Notes: a model not told the origin generated them from the sequence alone. A stretch of DNA of 64,000 bases from Amycolatopsis alkalitolerans (GCF_006152065.1 NZ_VDFW01000007.1:62001-126000), one strand, 5' to 3'. Positions 1 to 8,595 are shown, numbered from the stretch's first letter. Numbers and translations are program-made.

Positions 1-74
1 TCACGATACCCAGCCGGAAGCTGAACGTGGTGGGCGCGGACCGGGACGATCGTTTCCTTGTCGCGGCGGCCGGC

Positions 75-165
75 CGGACGTGTGTCCGCCTGGGCTTTTT
101 CAGTGCTTGACTTCCCGGATCCGGCGTACAAAGGTAGCGGGCGTACAGTCGTCCGTCTAGCGGAC
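75..165 (+). promoter_or_regulatory. Probable operator/promoter region of the ring-cleavage operon
   Basis: An inverted repeat CGGAC-GTGT-GTCCG lies at 75-88 and a second, GTCCG-TCTAG-CGGAC, at 151-165. The octamer ACAGTCGT occurs twice (145-152 and 164-171, 19 bp apart). A TTGACT box at 107-112 could be a -35 element, but no -10 with good spacing is obvious. The 75-88 site matches 12 of 14 bases of the palindrome at 5658-5671 beside the IclR gene, so this is likely where that regulator binds (inference). Nothing codes convincingly in bases 1-199. Confidence 0.5.
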
Positions 166-199
166 AGTCGTACGGATCTTGACACGAAGGAGCGTCGCG

Positions 200-1669
200 A
201 TGAACCAGCCGAACGAGTTCGCCCCTGGCCGGCCCGTGGTCCTGCGCGGTGGCACCGTCCTGACGATGGACGCCGGCCGCCGGGTGTACGAGCGGGGGGA
301 CGTTCTCGTGACCGGCGACCGCATCACCGCGGTCGGGCCCGAACTGGAGGCGCCCGCGGACGCGGTGGTGATCGACGCGAGCGGCGGCATCGTCATGCCT
401 GGCATGATCGACACGCACCGGCACCTGTGGCAGACCGCGATGCGCGGCTACGGCGCCGACTGGACGCTCACGCAGTATTTCGTGTGGTACTACCTGGAAA
501 GCGGCAAGCTCTTCCGGCCCCAGGACGTGCACGCGGGCAACGTGCTCGCCGCGATCGAGGCGCTCGAATCCGGCGTGACGACGGTGGTCGACTGGTCCCA
601 CGGGCTGCAGACGGTCGAGCACGCCGACGCGGCCGCCGACGCGCTGCGGTCGGTGCCGGGCCGGTTCGTCCTGGCCTACGGCAACATCCAGGCCCCGCCC
701 GCGGAATGGACCGGCGCGCCCGAGTTCCGCGACTTCGTCAACCGCCGCGTGACCGGTGACGACATGTTCGGCTTCCAGATCGCCTTCGACGTCACCGGCG
801 ACCCGGCTTTCCCGGAGAAGCCGGCGTTCGAGGTCGCCCGCGACCTCGGCGTCCCCGTCACGACGCACGCCGGCGTGTGGGGCGCGACGGGCGACGAGGG
901 CATCAAGCTCATGCACGACCACGGTTTCATGACGCCGGAAACCATCTACGTGCACGCCGCCTCGCTCTCGGCGGACTCCTACCACCGGATCGCGGCGACC
1001 GGCGGTTCCATCTCCGTGTCCACCGAGAGCGAGCAGAGCGCGGGCCAGGGCTACCCGCCCACCTGGCAGATCCGGGCCCACGGCATCCCGGTCTCGCTGT
1101 CCATGGACACGTCGGTGTGGTGGAGCGGCGACCTGTTCTCCGCGATGCGCACGACGCTCGGCGCCGACCGGTCGCGCGAGCACCTCGAGGCGCACGCCAC
1201 GGGCGAAACGGTCACGCACGCGAGCCTGCGGGCCGAGCACGTCGTGGCGTGGGCGACCCGCGGCGGGGCGCACGCGCTCGGCCGCGAGTCCGATCTGGGC
1301 ACCCTCGAACCGGGCAAGAAGGCCGACATCGTGCTGATCAAGAACGACGACTCCGCCGTCTCGTTCCCGTTGCTCAACCCCTACGGGCACGTCGCGTTCC
1401 AGGCCCAGCGCGGGGACGTGCACACGGTGCTGGTCAACGGCAAGGTGGTCAAGCACGAGCACCGCCTCGTCGGCATCGACCTGGCCGCGGTGCGCCGCGA
1501 GATCGACGAGACCGTCGGCTACCTGCGCTCGACGCTCGGCGCGGAGGCCTGGCAGCAGGGGATGAACCCGGACGTCCCGGAGACCAAGATCCTCGACAAC
1601 CCCTACACATACACCGAATATCGCAGCGCCGCGACGCACACGAAGGCCGGTTTGAAAGGAAAAGAATGA
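200..1669 (+). CDS. Amidohydrolase, TRZ/ATZ-type metal-dependent hydrolase or deaminase
   Basis: 489-aa cytosolic metal hydrolase of the TRZ/ATZ, cytosine-deaminase-like branch of the amidohydrolase superfamily. These enzymes hydrolyse or deaminate ring compounds. Metal-site residues are visible: HxH at H73/H75 (DTHRH), H223 (TTHAG), H252 (YVHA) and the catalytic Asp near D303 (SMDTS). The C-terminal part (LEPGKKADIVLI) is the usual small beta domain. The ATG at 200 has a GAAGGAG ribosome site 7 bp upstream and is preferred over the in-frame TTG at 179. It is the first gene of an operon and its stop overlaps the next start by 4 bp. The substrate is unknown; context suggests it prepares an aromatic or heteroaromatic compound for ring cleavage. 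Confidence 0.85.
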   Translation: MNQPNEFAPGRPVVLRGGTVLTMDAGRRVYERGDVLVTGDRITAVGPELEAPADAVVIDASGGIVMPGMIDTHRHLWQTAMRGYGADWTLTQYFVWYYLESGKLFRPQDVHAGNVLAAIEALESGVTTVVDWSHGLQTVEHADAAADALRSVPGRFVLAYGNIQAPPAEWTGAPEFRDFVNRRVTGDDMFGFQIAFDVTGDPAFPEKPAFEVARDLGVPVTTHAGVWGATGDEGIKLMHDHGFMTPETIYVHAASLSADSYHRIAATGGSISVSTESEQSAGQGYPPTWQIRAHGIPVSLSMDTSVWWSGDLFSAMRTTLGADRSREHLEAHATGETVTHASLRAEHVVAWATRGGAHALGRESDLGTLEPGKKADIVLIKNDDSAVSFPLLNPYGHVAFQAQRGDVHTVLVNGKVVKHEHRLVGIDLAAVRREIDETVGYLRSTLGAEAWQQGMNPDVPETKILDNPYTYTEYRSAATHTKAGLKGKE

Positions 1670-2799
1670 CGGGTCCACTTGCCGGAATCCTGGTCGCGGA
1701 CTTCTCCAGGATCCTCGCGGGGCCGTACGCGACGATGCTGCTCGCCGATATGGGCGCCGACGTGGTGAAGGTCGAAGGCCCTCGCGGGGACGACACCCGC
1801 ACCTGGATGCCGCCCGTGCGCGACGGCGTCTCGACCTACTACCTCGGCGTGAACCGCGGAAAGCGCTCCATCGCACTGGATCTGCGTGACGAGGCGGACG
1901 CGAAGATCGCGCGGGAACTCGCGCGGCGCGCCGACGTGGTGATCGAGAACTTCAGACCGGGCGGGCTCGCGAAGTACGGGCTCGACTTCGAGACCGTGCG
2001 GGACGGCAACCCCGCGGTGATCTACAGCTCGATCAGCGGGTTCGGTTCCGGCGCAGGGAAGGACGTGCCGGGCTACGACCTGATGGTGCAGGCGATCTCG
2101 GGGCTGATGAGCCTCACCGGCGACCCGGCCGGCCCGCCGTACCGGGCCGGGATCTCGGTGTTCGACGTGATGGCCGGGAACCACGCCACGATCGGCATCC
2201 TCGCCGCGCTGCGGCACCGGGACGCCACCGGGCAGGGCCAGCACGTCGAGGTCAACCTGCTCTCCTCGGCGCTGACCGGGCTGGTCAACCACAGTTCGGC
2301 GTATGTCGCGTCCGGCACCGTGCCGTACCGGATGGGCAACGCGCATCCGAGCGTGTTCCCGTACGAGCCGCTGCCCACCGCCGACAACGACCTCATCATC
2401 ACCGCCGCGAACGACGGTCAGTTCCGGAAACTGTGCGAGGTGCTGGGCATTCCCGAGATCGCCGACGATCCGCGGTTCGCCCGCAACGCCGACCGGACCG
2501 AGCGGCGCGAGGAGCTGCGCCCGATCCTGGCCGAACAGCTGCGCAAACGTGGCGCGCTGGAATGGTTCGACCTGCTCGTCGAGGCGGGTGTCCCGAGTGG
2601 ACCGATCAACACGATCGACGGCGGGTTCGCGATGGCGGAACGGTTCGAGCTCGACCCGGTCGTCGAGGTCGCGGGCGTGCCCACGACGCGGCATCCGATC
2701 CGGTTCTCCGAAACCCCGGTGAGCTACCGGCTCCCGCCGCCCGGGCTCGACGAGCACGGCGCGGAACTGCGGAAGTGGCTGGAGGGTCCGGATGACTGA
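1666..2799 (+). CDS. CaiB/BaiF (class III) CoA-transferase
   Basis: 377-aa class III CoA-transferase; these enzymes move CoA between carboxylic acids through an aspartyl-CoA intermediate. The N-terminus (GILVADFSRILAGPYATM) is typical of the family. D167 in SVFDVMAGNHA sits where the catalytic Asp of formyl-CoA transferase (D169) is expected. The start ATG overlaps the upstream stop (ATGA) and the end overlaps the citryl-CoA-lyase-like gene by 8 bp, so translation is probably coupled. It probably activates a di- or tricarboxylic ring-cleavage product as a CoA ester for the next enzyme to cleave (inference). Confidence 0.88.
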   Translation: MTGPLAGILVADFSRILAGPYATMLLADMGADVVKVEGPRGDDTRTWMPPVRDGVSTYYLGVNRGKRSIALDLRDEADAKIARELARRADVVIENFRPGGLAKYGLDFETVRDGNPAVIYSSISGFGSGAGKDVPGYDLMVQAISGLMSLTGDPAGPPYRAGISVFDVMAGNHATIGILAALRHRDATGQGQHVEVNLLSSALTGLVNHSSAYVASGTVPYRMGNAHPSVFPYEPLPTADNDLIITAANDGQFRKLCEVLGIPEIADDPRFARNADRTERREELRPILAEQLRKRGALEWFDLLVEAGVPSGPINTIDGGFAMAERFELDPVVEVAGVPTTRHPIRFSETPVSYRLPPPGLDEHGAELRKWLEGPDD

Positions 2800-3589
2800 G
2801 TACCCGACCGCGCTCGGCGCGTCCTCGCTGGAGAAGATCACCTTGCTGGGCCAGGATCTGGCCGGCGACGTGATGGGCAAGGTGTCCTTCGGGGAGCTGG
2901 CTTTCTGGCTCGCCACCCAGCGCCGCCCGGCGCCGGGGGAGACGCGCGTGTTCGAGGCGGTGCTCGCGGCACTGGCCGATCACGGGTTCACCCCGACCGC
3001 GATCGTCACCAGGCTCACGTACCTGTCCGCGCCCGACTCGATCCAGGGCGCGCTCGCGGCGGGGCTGCTCGGCGGGGGCTCGCGGTTCCTCGGCGTCACC
3101 GAGGACTGCGGGCGTTTTCTGCACGAGGTGCTCGCCGGTGCCCCGCTGCCCGCCGACGACGAGGGCTGGGACGCGCTCGCGCTGGAAACCGTGAAATCCC
3201 GGCGGGAAGCCGGAAAGTTCATCCCCGGGCTCGGGCACCATGTGCACAAGGACGGCGACCCGCGCACGCCGCGGCTGTTCGAGATCGCCGCCGAGGAGAA
3301 CCTGTACGGTCCGCACCTCTCGCTGTTCGCGGCGATCGGGCGCGTGCACCCGCAGGTGCTCGGGAAGACGTTGCCGCTCAATGGCGCCGGCGTCTGCGGC
3401 GCCGCGCTCGCCGATCTCGGGTTGCCGCTGGAACTGTTGCGCGGCTTCGCGTTGCTCGCGCGTACGGCGGGGCTGATCGGGCAGCTCGCGGAGGAACTGC
3501 GGAACCCGGTCGCGAACGAGATCTTCCTGTCGGTGGATCTGCACAACGCATCCGTTCCCCCGGAACCCTATGGAGGTTCACATGGCTGA
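2792..3589 (+). CDS. Citryl-CoA lyase-like protein (short citrate-synthase family)
   Basis: 265 aa, well below the 370-430 aa of true citrate synthases and close to single-domain citryl-CoA lyases. The citrate-synthase signature is present: GLGHHVHKDGDPR with H149/H150 and D156-R158. Such enzymes cleave citryl-CoA-type thioesters by a retro-Claisen/aldol step, giving acetyl-CoA or a related acyl-CoA plus an oxoacid. Sitting directly after a CoA-transferase, it may cleave the CoA ester that enzyme makes. It overlaps both neighbours by 8 bp. Being embedded with ring-cleavage dioxygenase genes argues against a TCA-cycle role. Confidence 0.8.
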   Translation: MTEYPTALGASSLEKITLLGQDLAGDVMGKVSFGELAFWLATQRRPAPGETRVFEAVLAALADHGFTPTAIVTRLTYLSAPDSIQGALAAGLLGGGSRFLGVTEDCGRFLHEVLAGAPLPADDEGWDALALETVKSRREAGKFIPGLGHHVHKDGDPRTPRLFEIAAEENLYGPHLSLFAAIGRVHPQVLGKTLPLNGAGVCGAALADLGLPLELLRGFALLARTAGLIGQLAEELRNPVANEIFLSVDLHNASVPPEPYGGSHG

Positions 3590-4445
3590 GCTGGTCGCGG
3601 TGATCGCGTCCACGCACCACCCGTTCTACTACCGCGCCAGCACCGCCACGGGCGAGGACCGGCCGCCGTTCGCCGACGAATGGGTGCGCAAGGTGGAATC
3701 GTTCCGCGAGACCCTGGCCAGGGCGCGGCCGGACGTGCTGGTGATGGTCGGCTCGGACCATTTCCACCAGCTGTGGCTGGACAACATGCCGCAGTTCCTC
3801 GTCGGCAAGGCGCCGGTCTACGACGCCAACTGGTACAACGAGGAACGCGAGTTCGGGCTGCCGCGGATGGTGTTGAAAGGCCAGGAGGACCTTTCGGCGT
3901 ACGTGCTGCGCGAGGGCCTCGACGCCGGGTTCGACCTCGCGTTCTCCAACGAGCTGCGGATCGACCACTCGATCACCTGCCCGATCATCACCCTGCGCCC
4001 GCAGAACGATCTGCCGATCGTGCCGGTCTACACGAACATCTTCGCCCCGCCGCTCCCGCAGCCGAAGCGGTTCGTCCAACTGGGACAGACGATCCGGCAG
4101 CTGATCGAGTCCTGGCCGTCGGACAAGCGGGTCGCCGTGATCGGCACCGGGCACCTGTCGCTCGAGCTTGGCGGGCCACGGCAGTTCGGGCCGCACGGGC
4201 CGGACCCCGAGTTCGACCGCAAGGCGGTGGACTGGATTTCCGGCGGCGACATCGAGAAGTGCCTCGGCGAGGTGACGCTGGAAAGCCTGCACCTGCCTGG
4301 GAACGCGACGCACGGGTTCATGGACTTCATGCTCATGATGGGTGTCGCGGGCGAGGGCGCGAAGGCGGATTACGTCGACACCTACGACCTGTTCCACACG
4401 ATGGAGGCCTACTTCACCTGGTACCCCGGCGGAGGTGTGCGGTGA
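3582..4445 (+). CDS. Class III extradiol ring-cleavage dioxygenase, catalytic subunit (LigB-like)
   Basis: 287-aa catalytic subunit of a LigAB-type non-haem Fe(II) dioxygenase, which opens catechol-like rings next to the diol (protocatechuate/gallate type). H12 in STHHPFYY and H60/H62 in GSDHFH fall where the iron-binding H12 and H61 of LigB lie. GGAGG at 3572-3576 serves the ATG at 3582, so the in-frame ATG at 3570 is rejected. It overlaps the upstream gene by 8 bp and the downstream small subunit by 4 bp. The exact substrate cannot be read from the sequence; carboxylated catechols are likely because a LigA partner follows. Confidence 0.85.
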   Translation: MAELVAVIASTHHPFYYRASTATGEDRPPFADEWVRKVESFRETLARARPDVLVMVGSDHFHQLWLDNMPQFLVGKAPVYDANWYNEEREFGLPRMVLKGQEDLSAYVLREGLDAGFDLAFSNELRIDHSITCPIITLRPQNDLPIVPVYTNIFAPPLPQPKRFVQLGQTIRQLIESWPSDKRVAVIGTGHLSLELGGPRQFGPHGPDPEFDRKAVDWISGGDIEKCLGEVTLESLHLPGNATHGFMDFMLMMGVAGEGAKADYVDTYDLFHTMEAYFTWYPGGGVR

Positions 4446-4801
4446 GCAAGTACCTGCTGAACAAGTTCCTGTTCACGATCGACCGTGATCCGGAGCTCGT
4501 CGAGCGCTACCGCGAGGACCCGGCGGGCACGGTTTCGTGGTGGGAGGCCGAGCAGGCCAACCGGATCCTCGCCTGCCACGACGGCGAGCGCTCGACGTGG
4601 CAGAGCTTCGACGAGACCGAGCGGCTGGCACTGTCCACTCACGACTACCCGAAGCTGTTCGAGCTGGGCGCGCACCCGTTCCTGACGCTGACGCTGTTCA
4701 TCGGGATATTCGAACGGGACCACGAACCGCTGGGCTTCCAGACCGAATACGCCCGCGCCCTCTCGCGATTCACCCTCCCCTACCCCGACATCGCCACCTG
4801 A
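4442..4801 (+). CDS. Extradiol dioxygenase small subunit (LigA-like)
   Basis: 119-aa protein resembling the alpha subunit of protocatechuate 4,5-dioxygenase. These small helical subunits cap the active site of LigB-type catalytic subunits. Family-like stretches include LNKFLFTIDRDPEL near the start and the C-terminal LFELGAHPFL segment. The GTG start overlaps the LigB stop (GTGA), the classical arrangement for a two-subunit enzyme made in equal amounts. It is slightly shorter than Sphingobium LigA (about 139 aa). It is the last gene of the operon; the next gene is convergent and starts its stop codon only 23 bp away. Confidence 0.8.
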   Translation: MSKYLLNKFLFTIDRDPELVERYREDPAGTVSWWEAEQANRILACHDGERSTWQSFDETERLALSTHDYPKLFELGAHPFLTLTLFIGIFERDHEPLGFQTEYARALSRFTLPYPDIAT

Positions 4802-4824
4802 CCAGTTCGACGTTGGGTGGTGGG

Positions 4825-5625
4825 TCAGGTGGCGACGGTCTCCAGAGGGCGGGCGTGCCAGGCGTCCCAGTCGGCGCTGATCGCGCTGGCCGCGCGCAGC
4901 AGCAGCGGCAGGTGGTGGTCGACGAGGGTCTCCATCGTCGTCTCGGCGGCGTGGGCGTTGACGTTCACGGCGGCGACCACCTTGCCCTCCCCGTCGCGGA
5001 TCGGCGCGGCGACCGAGCGGATGCCCAGCGCGAGCTGCTGGTCGGTGGCCGCCCACCCGCGGGCGCGCACGTCCCGCAGCGCGGCGTCGATCTCGTCGCG
5101 CTCCGGCGTCCACCGCTGCGGCACGCCCGAGCGGCTCGGTTCGGCCAGCACCCGGTCGAGCTCCCCGGGGCTGAGCGCGGCGAGCAGCACCTTGCCGAGC
5201 GAGGTGGGCAGCGCCGGGAAGCGGGTGCCGATGGTCACGGCCAGCGCGACGAGCTTGGGCACCGCGACCCGGGCCACGTACACGATGTCGGACCCGTCGA
5301 GCTGGGCGATCGAGCAGGACTCGCCGGTCTGGCTCACCAGCTCGCGCAGATGCGGCCGGGCGAGCTCCCACAGGTTGACCGAGCCGATGTAGGCCATGCC
5401 GAGTTCGAGCACGCGCGGTGTGAGGGAGAAGGTGCCGTCCGCACTGCGGACATAGCCGAGCTGCTCGAGCGTGATCAGGATCCGGCGCGCGGTGGGGCGG
5501 GCCAGCTCCGTGGCGGCGGCGACCTCGCTGAGCGTCATGGCCGGTCGGCCCGGCTGGAAGCAGCGCAGGACGTCGAGCCCGCGGGCCAGGGCTTCGATGA
5601 ACTCGGGGTTGCCGTCTCGCCGCAT
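4825..5625 (-). CDS. IclR-family regulator (PcaR/PobR-like)
   Basis: 266-aa IclR protein with an N-terminal winged helix (about residues 10-70; LSEVAAATELARPTARRIL is the recognition region) and a C-terminal effector-binding domain (about 85-260). The sequence resembles the PcaR/PcaU/PobR branch that controls aromatic acid catabolism. It is convergent with the dioxygenase operon and probably controls it: the palindrome 33-46 bp upstream of its start recurs before the amidohydrolase gene. Both activator and repressor modes are known in this branch, so the direction of control is open. Confidence 0.88.
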   Translation of the reverse strand: MRRDGNPEFIEALARGLDVLRCFQPGRPAMTLSEVAAATELARPTARRILITLEQLGYVRSADGTFSLTPRVLELGMAYIGSVNLWELARPHLRELVSQTGESCSIAQLDGSDIVYVARVAVPKLVALAVTIGTRFPALPTSLGKVLLAALSPGELDRVLAEPSRSGVPQRWTPERDEIDAALRDVRARGWAATDQQLALGIRSVAAPIRDGEGKVVAAVNVNAHAAETTMETLVDHHLPLLLRAASAISADWDAWHARPLETVAT

Positions 5626-5657
5626 AGGGAGAGGCTACCCGCTGGCCCAGCCTTTCG

Positions 5658-5671
5658 CGGACAGGTGTCCG
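5658..5671. promoter_or_regulatory. Perfect palindrome upstream of the IclR gene
   Basis: CGGACA-GG-TGTCCG is a perfect 6+2+6 palindrome in the 46-bp gap upstream of the minus-strand IclR gene, directly abutting the stop of the oxidoreductase gene. The site at 75-88 (CGGACGTGTGTCCG) matches at 12 of 14 positions. Two near-identical palindromes flanking the same catabolic unit fit autoregulation plus operon control by the IclR protein (inference). Confidence 0.55.
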
Positions 5672-6649
5672 TCACATGGCGACGACGACCTTCGCGCGGG
5701 CGTGCTCGTCTTCGAGGTAGCGGATTGCCTCGGGCGCTTCGCTCAGCGGGTACGTCCGGTCGATCACCGGGGCCACCTTGCCCGATTCGACGAGCTCACG
5801 CAGGGTCGCGAGGTTCTCCCGGCTCACCTTGGCGGTGAAGGCCCGCACCCGCAGGCGGGTGAACCGGTCCGCCAGCGCACCCCTGACGAACAGCGCCACG
5901 GGCCCGAGAAAACGGCCGCCCGCCCACATCCCGCCGCCGGAGAGCAGCAACTGGCCTCCCGGCGCCAGGACGCGTCGCAGCCCGGCCAGCGAACGGTTGC
6001 CCACCAGATCGAGCACGAGGTCGTACCGTTCGGTGCCCCGGGTGAAGTCCTCGCGCGTGTAGTCGATGACCCGATCGGCGCCGAGCCCTTGGACCAGTTC
6101 CACGTTCCGGGTGCCGCATACCGCGGTCACGTTCGCGCCCGAGGCTTTCGCGATCTGCACGGCGAAGGTGCCGACCCCGCCGGAGGCGCCGTTGATCAGC
6201 ACGCGCTGCCCGGCCCGGACGTGGCCCGTGTCGCGCAGGCCGGTCAGCGCCGTGTTGCCGGCGAGCGGGACGGCCGCCGCCTGCTCGAAGGTCAGGTTCG
6301 CGGGCTTGCGGTCCACGGCGTCGCCAGGCACGCACACGTACTCGGCGAACGTACCGTCGGCCTCGCCGTACACCTCGTCACCGGGCCGCAGGCCGGGACT
6401 GTCGCCGCTGACGACCTCGCCGGCGAAGTCCCGGCCGCGGACCTGCACCGCAGGGCCGCCGAACCCCATCGGATGGCCCATGAAGCGGGCGACATACGGG
6501 TCGCCGCGCATCAGATGCCAGTCGTAGGCGTTGACCGAGGCCGCCCGGACCCGGACGAGGACTTCGCCAGGTCCGGGTGCGGGTTGGGGAATTTCGCGCA
6601 ACGCCAAGGCTTCGGGTGCGCAGTACCGGTCCTGGACGATCGCCTTCAT
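5672..6649 (-). CDS. Zinc-independent medium-chain dehydrogenase/quinone oxidoreductase-like protein
   Basis: 325-aa NAD(P)-dependent medium-chain dehydrogenase/reductase of the quinone-oxidoreductase type. The N-terminal GroES-like domain covers about residues 1-120. The Rossmann fold carries the dinucleotide motif INGASGGVGTFAVQIA near residue 150. The zinc-ligand cysteine cluster of classical alcohol dehydrogenases is absent, consistent with the zinc-free quinone/enone reductase group. It lies 91 bp downstream of a TetR gene on the same strand and could be read through from it. The substrate is unknown. Confidence 0.85.
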   Translation of the reverse strand: MKAIVQDRYCAPEALALREIPQPAPGPGEVLVRVRAASVNAYDWHLMRGDPYVARFMGHPMGFGGPAVQVRGRDFAGEVVSGDSPGLRPGDEVYGEADGTFAEYVCVPGDAVDRKPANLTFEQAAAVPLAGNTALTGLRDTGHVRAGQRVLINGASGGVGTFAVQIAKASGANVTAVCGTRNVELVQGLGADRVIDYTREDFTRGTERYDLVLDLVGNRSLAGLRRVLAPGGQLLLSGGGMWAGGRFLGPVALFVRGALADRFTRLRVRAFTAKVSRENLATLRELVESGKVAPVIDRTYPLSEAPEAIRYLEDEHARAKVVVAM

Positions 6650-6740
6650 CGGGTCTCCCGGTGCTCCAGCCGCCAGTGCCGCCGACGTTAGAACACCGGG
6701 AGAATCCGGACATCAGGGAAAAACCCGGGTGTGTGGCCCC

Positions 6741-7289
6741 TCACCGCAACAGGTTCCGCACCAGGCCGCGCACCCAGCCGGGTTCCATGGGCTCGGTGGT
6801 GAACAGCGCGCGGTAGTACAGCGGGCTGAGCAACGCGTCTGCCGCGGTCTGGACGCCGGGCGCCTTCCCGCCACGGGAGCGCTCGCGCTCGAGCATCGCG
6901 TCGAGTTGGGCGTGGCGGTCGCCGACGCAGGCGCAGCCACCTTCGGCGGCCGAGCCGAGCGTGGCGCGCATCAGTGCGACGGTGTCCGGGTCGGACAGGT
7001 CGGTGCTCACGTCGATCGCCCAGCGTTCGAGGTCCTCGCGGAGGCTGCCCGAGTCCGGCACGACGATGTCGCCGCTGAACCGGCTCGTCGCGACCTCGCT
7101 GAGCAGTTCCGCGAGCGAGCCCCAGCGGCGGTACACCGTCGTCGGATGCACGCCGGCGCGGGCGGCGATGAGCGGCAGCGTCACGGCTTCGGCCGGGTTC
7201 TCGGACAGGAGTTCCTCGACCGCATGGTGGACGGCCGCGCGGACCCGCGCGGAGCGGCCGCCCGGCCTGGTGCTGGTAGTGCTGGGCAT
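6741..7289 (-). CDS. TetR-family transcriptional repressor
   Basis: 182-aa TetR regulator. The helix-turn-helix is at about residues 30-60 (LPLIAARAGVHPTTVYRRWGS) and is followed by a helical ligand-binding domain. It is divergent from an MFS efflux gene, with only a 79-bp gap that is largely filled by a long inverted repeat. This is the classical layout of a repressor controlling itself and a drug-efflux pump. The inducer is probably a substrate of the pump (inference). Confidence 0.88.
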   Translation of the reverse strand: MPSTTSTRPGGRSARVRAAVHHAVEELLSENPAEAVTLPLIAARAGVHPTTVYRRWGSLAELLSEVATSRFSGDIVVPDSGSLREDLERWAIDVSTDLSDPDTVALMRATLGSAAEGGCACVGDRHAQLDAMLERERSRGGKAPGVQTAADALLSPLYYRALFTTEPMEPGWVRGLVRNLLR

Positions 7290-7301
7290 GAGGTTATTAT
7301 C

Positions 7302-7353
7302 GCACCGATCGCTGCGTTTGCGCTAAGCTAGCTCCAAACGCATCGATCGTTGC
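7302..7353. promoter_or_regulatory. Large inverted-repeat operator between tetR and the MFS gene
   Basis: The left arm (7302-7320, GCACCGATCGCTGCGTTTG) and right arm (7335-7353, CAAACGCATCGATCGTTGC) are reverse complements at 17 of 19 positions, separated by 14 bp. Each arm contains its own CGATCG palindrome, so this may be two TetR dimer sites. It sits between the divergent starts at 7289 and 7369 and must overlap both promoters. Confidence 0.7.
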
Positions 7354-7368
7354 CTTTGAGGAGTGGTC

Positions 7369-8595
7369 TTGTCCGAGCCAGTACTCGCCGCGACGCTGGG
7401 GGAGCCGGCCGCGGTGCGCAGACGCCTGCCGCATGCGGTCAGCTTCGTGGCCATCGCGGCGATCTTCGTCATGTTCATGGCCGCCTCCAGCGCGCCGTCC
7501 CCGCTCTACATCGTCTACCAGCAGGCTTGGCATTTCTCCGCCACGACCCTCACCGCCGTGTTCGCGGTGTACGTGCTCGGGCTCATCGCGTCGCTCCTCG
7601 TGCTGGGCGCGCTTTCCGACCACATCGGGCGACGGCCCGTGCTCGCTTCGGCGGTCGCCCTGGAAGCGGTCGCCCTGGTCCTGTTCTTCGTCGCCGGAGA
7701 CGTTTCGGTGCTCTTCCTCGCCCGGCTCGTGCAGGGCGTCGCGACCGGCGCGGCGACGACGACCCTGGCAGCGGCGCTCGTCGATCTGAACCCACCGCAC
7801 CGGCCGGGCCGGGCCGGTGTGGTCAACGGGGTCGCGCCGGTCGGCGGGCTCGCGGTGGGCGCGCTGGGCTGCGGCGCGCTCGTCGAGTTCGCGCCCGCGC
7901 CGACCCACCTGGTGTTCGCCCTGCTGCTGGCCGGCATGGTGCTCGCGGGCCTGATCGTCGTAACCATGCCCGAGACCTCCGCGCGCCGTCCCGGCGGTAT
8001 CCGCTCGCTCGTGCCGCGGCTGGGCGTACCCGCCCGGTTGCGCCCGGACTTCTTCGCGCTGATCCCGATCATGGTGGCGAGCTGGTCGCTCGGCGGGCTC
8101 TACCTGTCGCTCGGGCCGTCGGTGGCGGCCGGGGTGTTCGGCCTGACGAACCATTTCGTCGGCGGGCTCGTGGTGACGCTGCTGTGCGCGACGGGTGCGC
8201 TGACCACGTTCGTACTCCGGAGCCGCCCGGCCGGGCAGGTCCTGCGCGCGGCGGCGCCGCTGCTGGTGGCCGGACTCGTCCTCACGCTGGCCGCGATGGC
8301 CACGGGTTCGATCGCGCTCGGGATCGTGGGCACGATCGTGGCCGGGATCGGGTTCGGCGCGGCGGCGCTGGCGATTTTCGGGACCATGGGGCGGATTTCG
8401 GCGCCCTCGGAGCGCGGTGAGCTGTTCGCCGTGGCGTATGTGGTCTCGTACCTGGCGTTCAGCGTGCCCGCCGTCGCGGCCGGCCTCGCGGCGACTAGCT
8501 TCGGCCTCCGCCCGACCGCGATCGTCTACGCGGGCGTGCTGGTCCTCGTCGCCGCGGCGGCTTCGGTGATCGGGCAGGTGCGGGCGCGCCGTTGA
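7369..8595 (+). CDS. MFS transporter, probable drug/metabolite efflux
   Basis: About 408-aa, 12-helix major facilitator. The loop 2-3 signature is clear (GALSDHIGRRPVL), as is the first helix region with MAASSAPSPLYIVYQ, typical of actinobacterial drug-resistance MFS proteins. The TTG at 7369 sits 5 bp after a GAGGAG site (7358-7363) and is preferred; the in-frame GTG at 7363 overlaps that site. Divergent from and probably repressed by the TetR protein at 6741-7289 through the inverted repeat between them. Substrate unknown. Confidence 0.85.
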   Translation: MSEPVLAATLGEPAAVRRRLPHAVSFVAIAAIFVMFMAASSAPSPLYIVYQQAWHFSATTLTAVFAVYVLGLIASLLVLGALSDHIGRRPVLASAVALEAVALVLFFVAGDVSVLFLARLVQGVATGAATTTLAAALVDLNPPHRPGRAGVVNGVAPVGGLAVGALGCGALVEFAPAPTHLVFALLLAGMVLAGLIVVTMPETSARRPGGIRSLVPRLGVPARLRPDFFALIPIMVASWSLGGLYLSLGPSVAAGVFGLTNHFVGGLVVTLLCATGALTTFVLRSRPAGQVLRAAAPLLVAGLVLTLAAMATGSIALGIVGTIVAGIGFGAAALAIFGTMGRISAPSERGELFAVAYVVSYLAFSVPAVAAGLAATSFGLRPTAIVYAGVLVLVAAAASVIGQVRARR

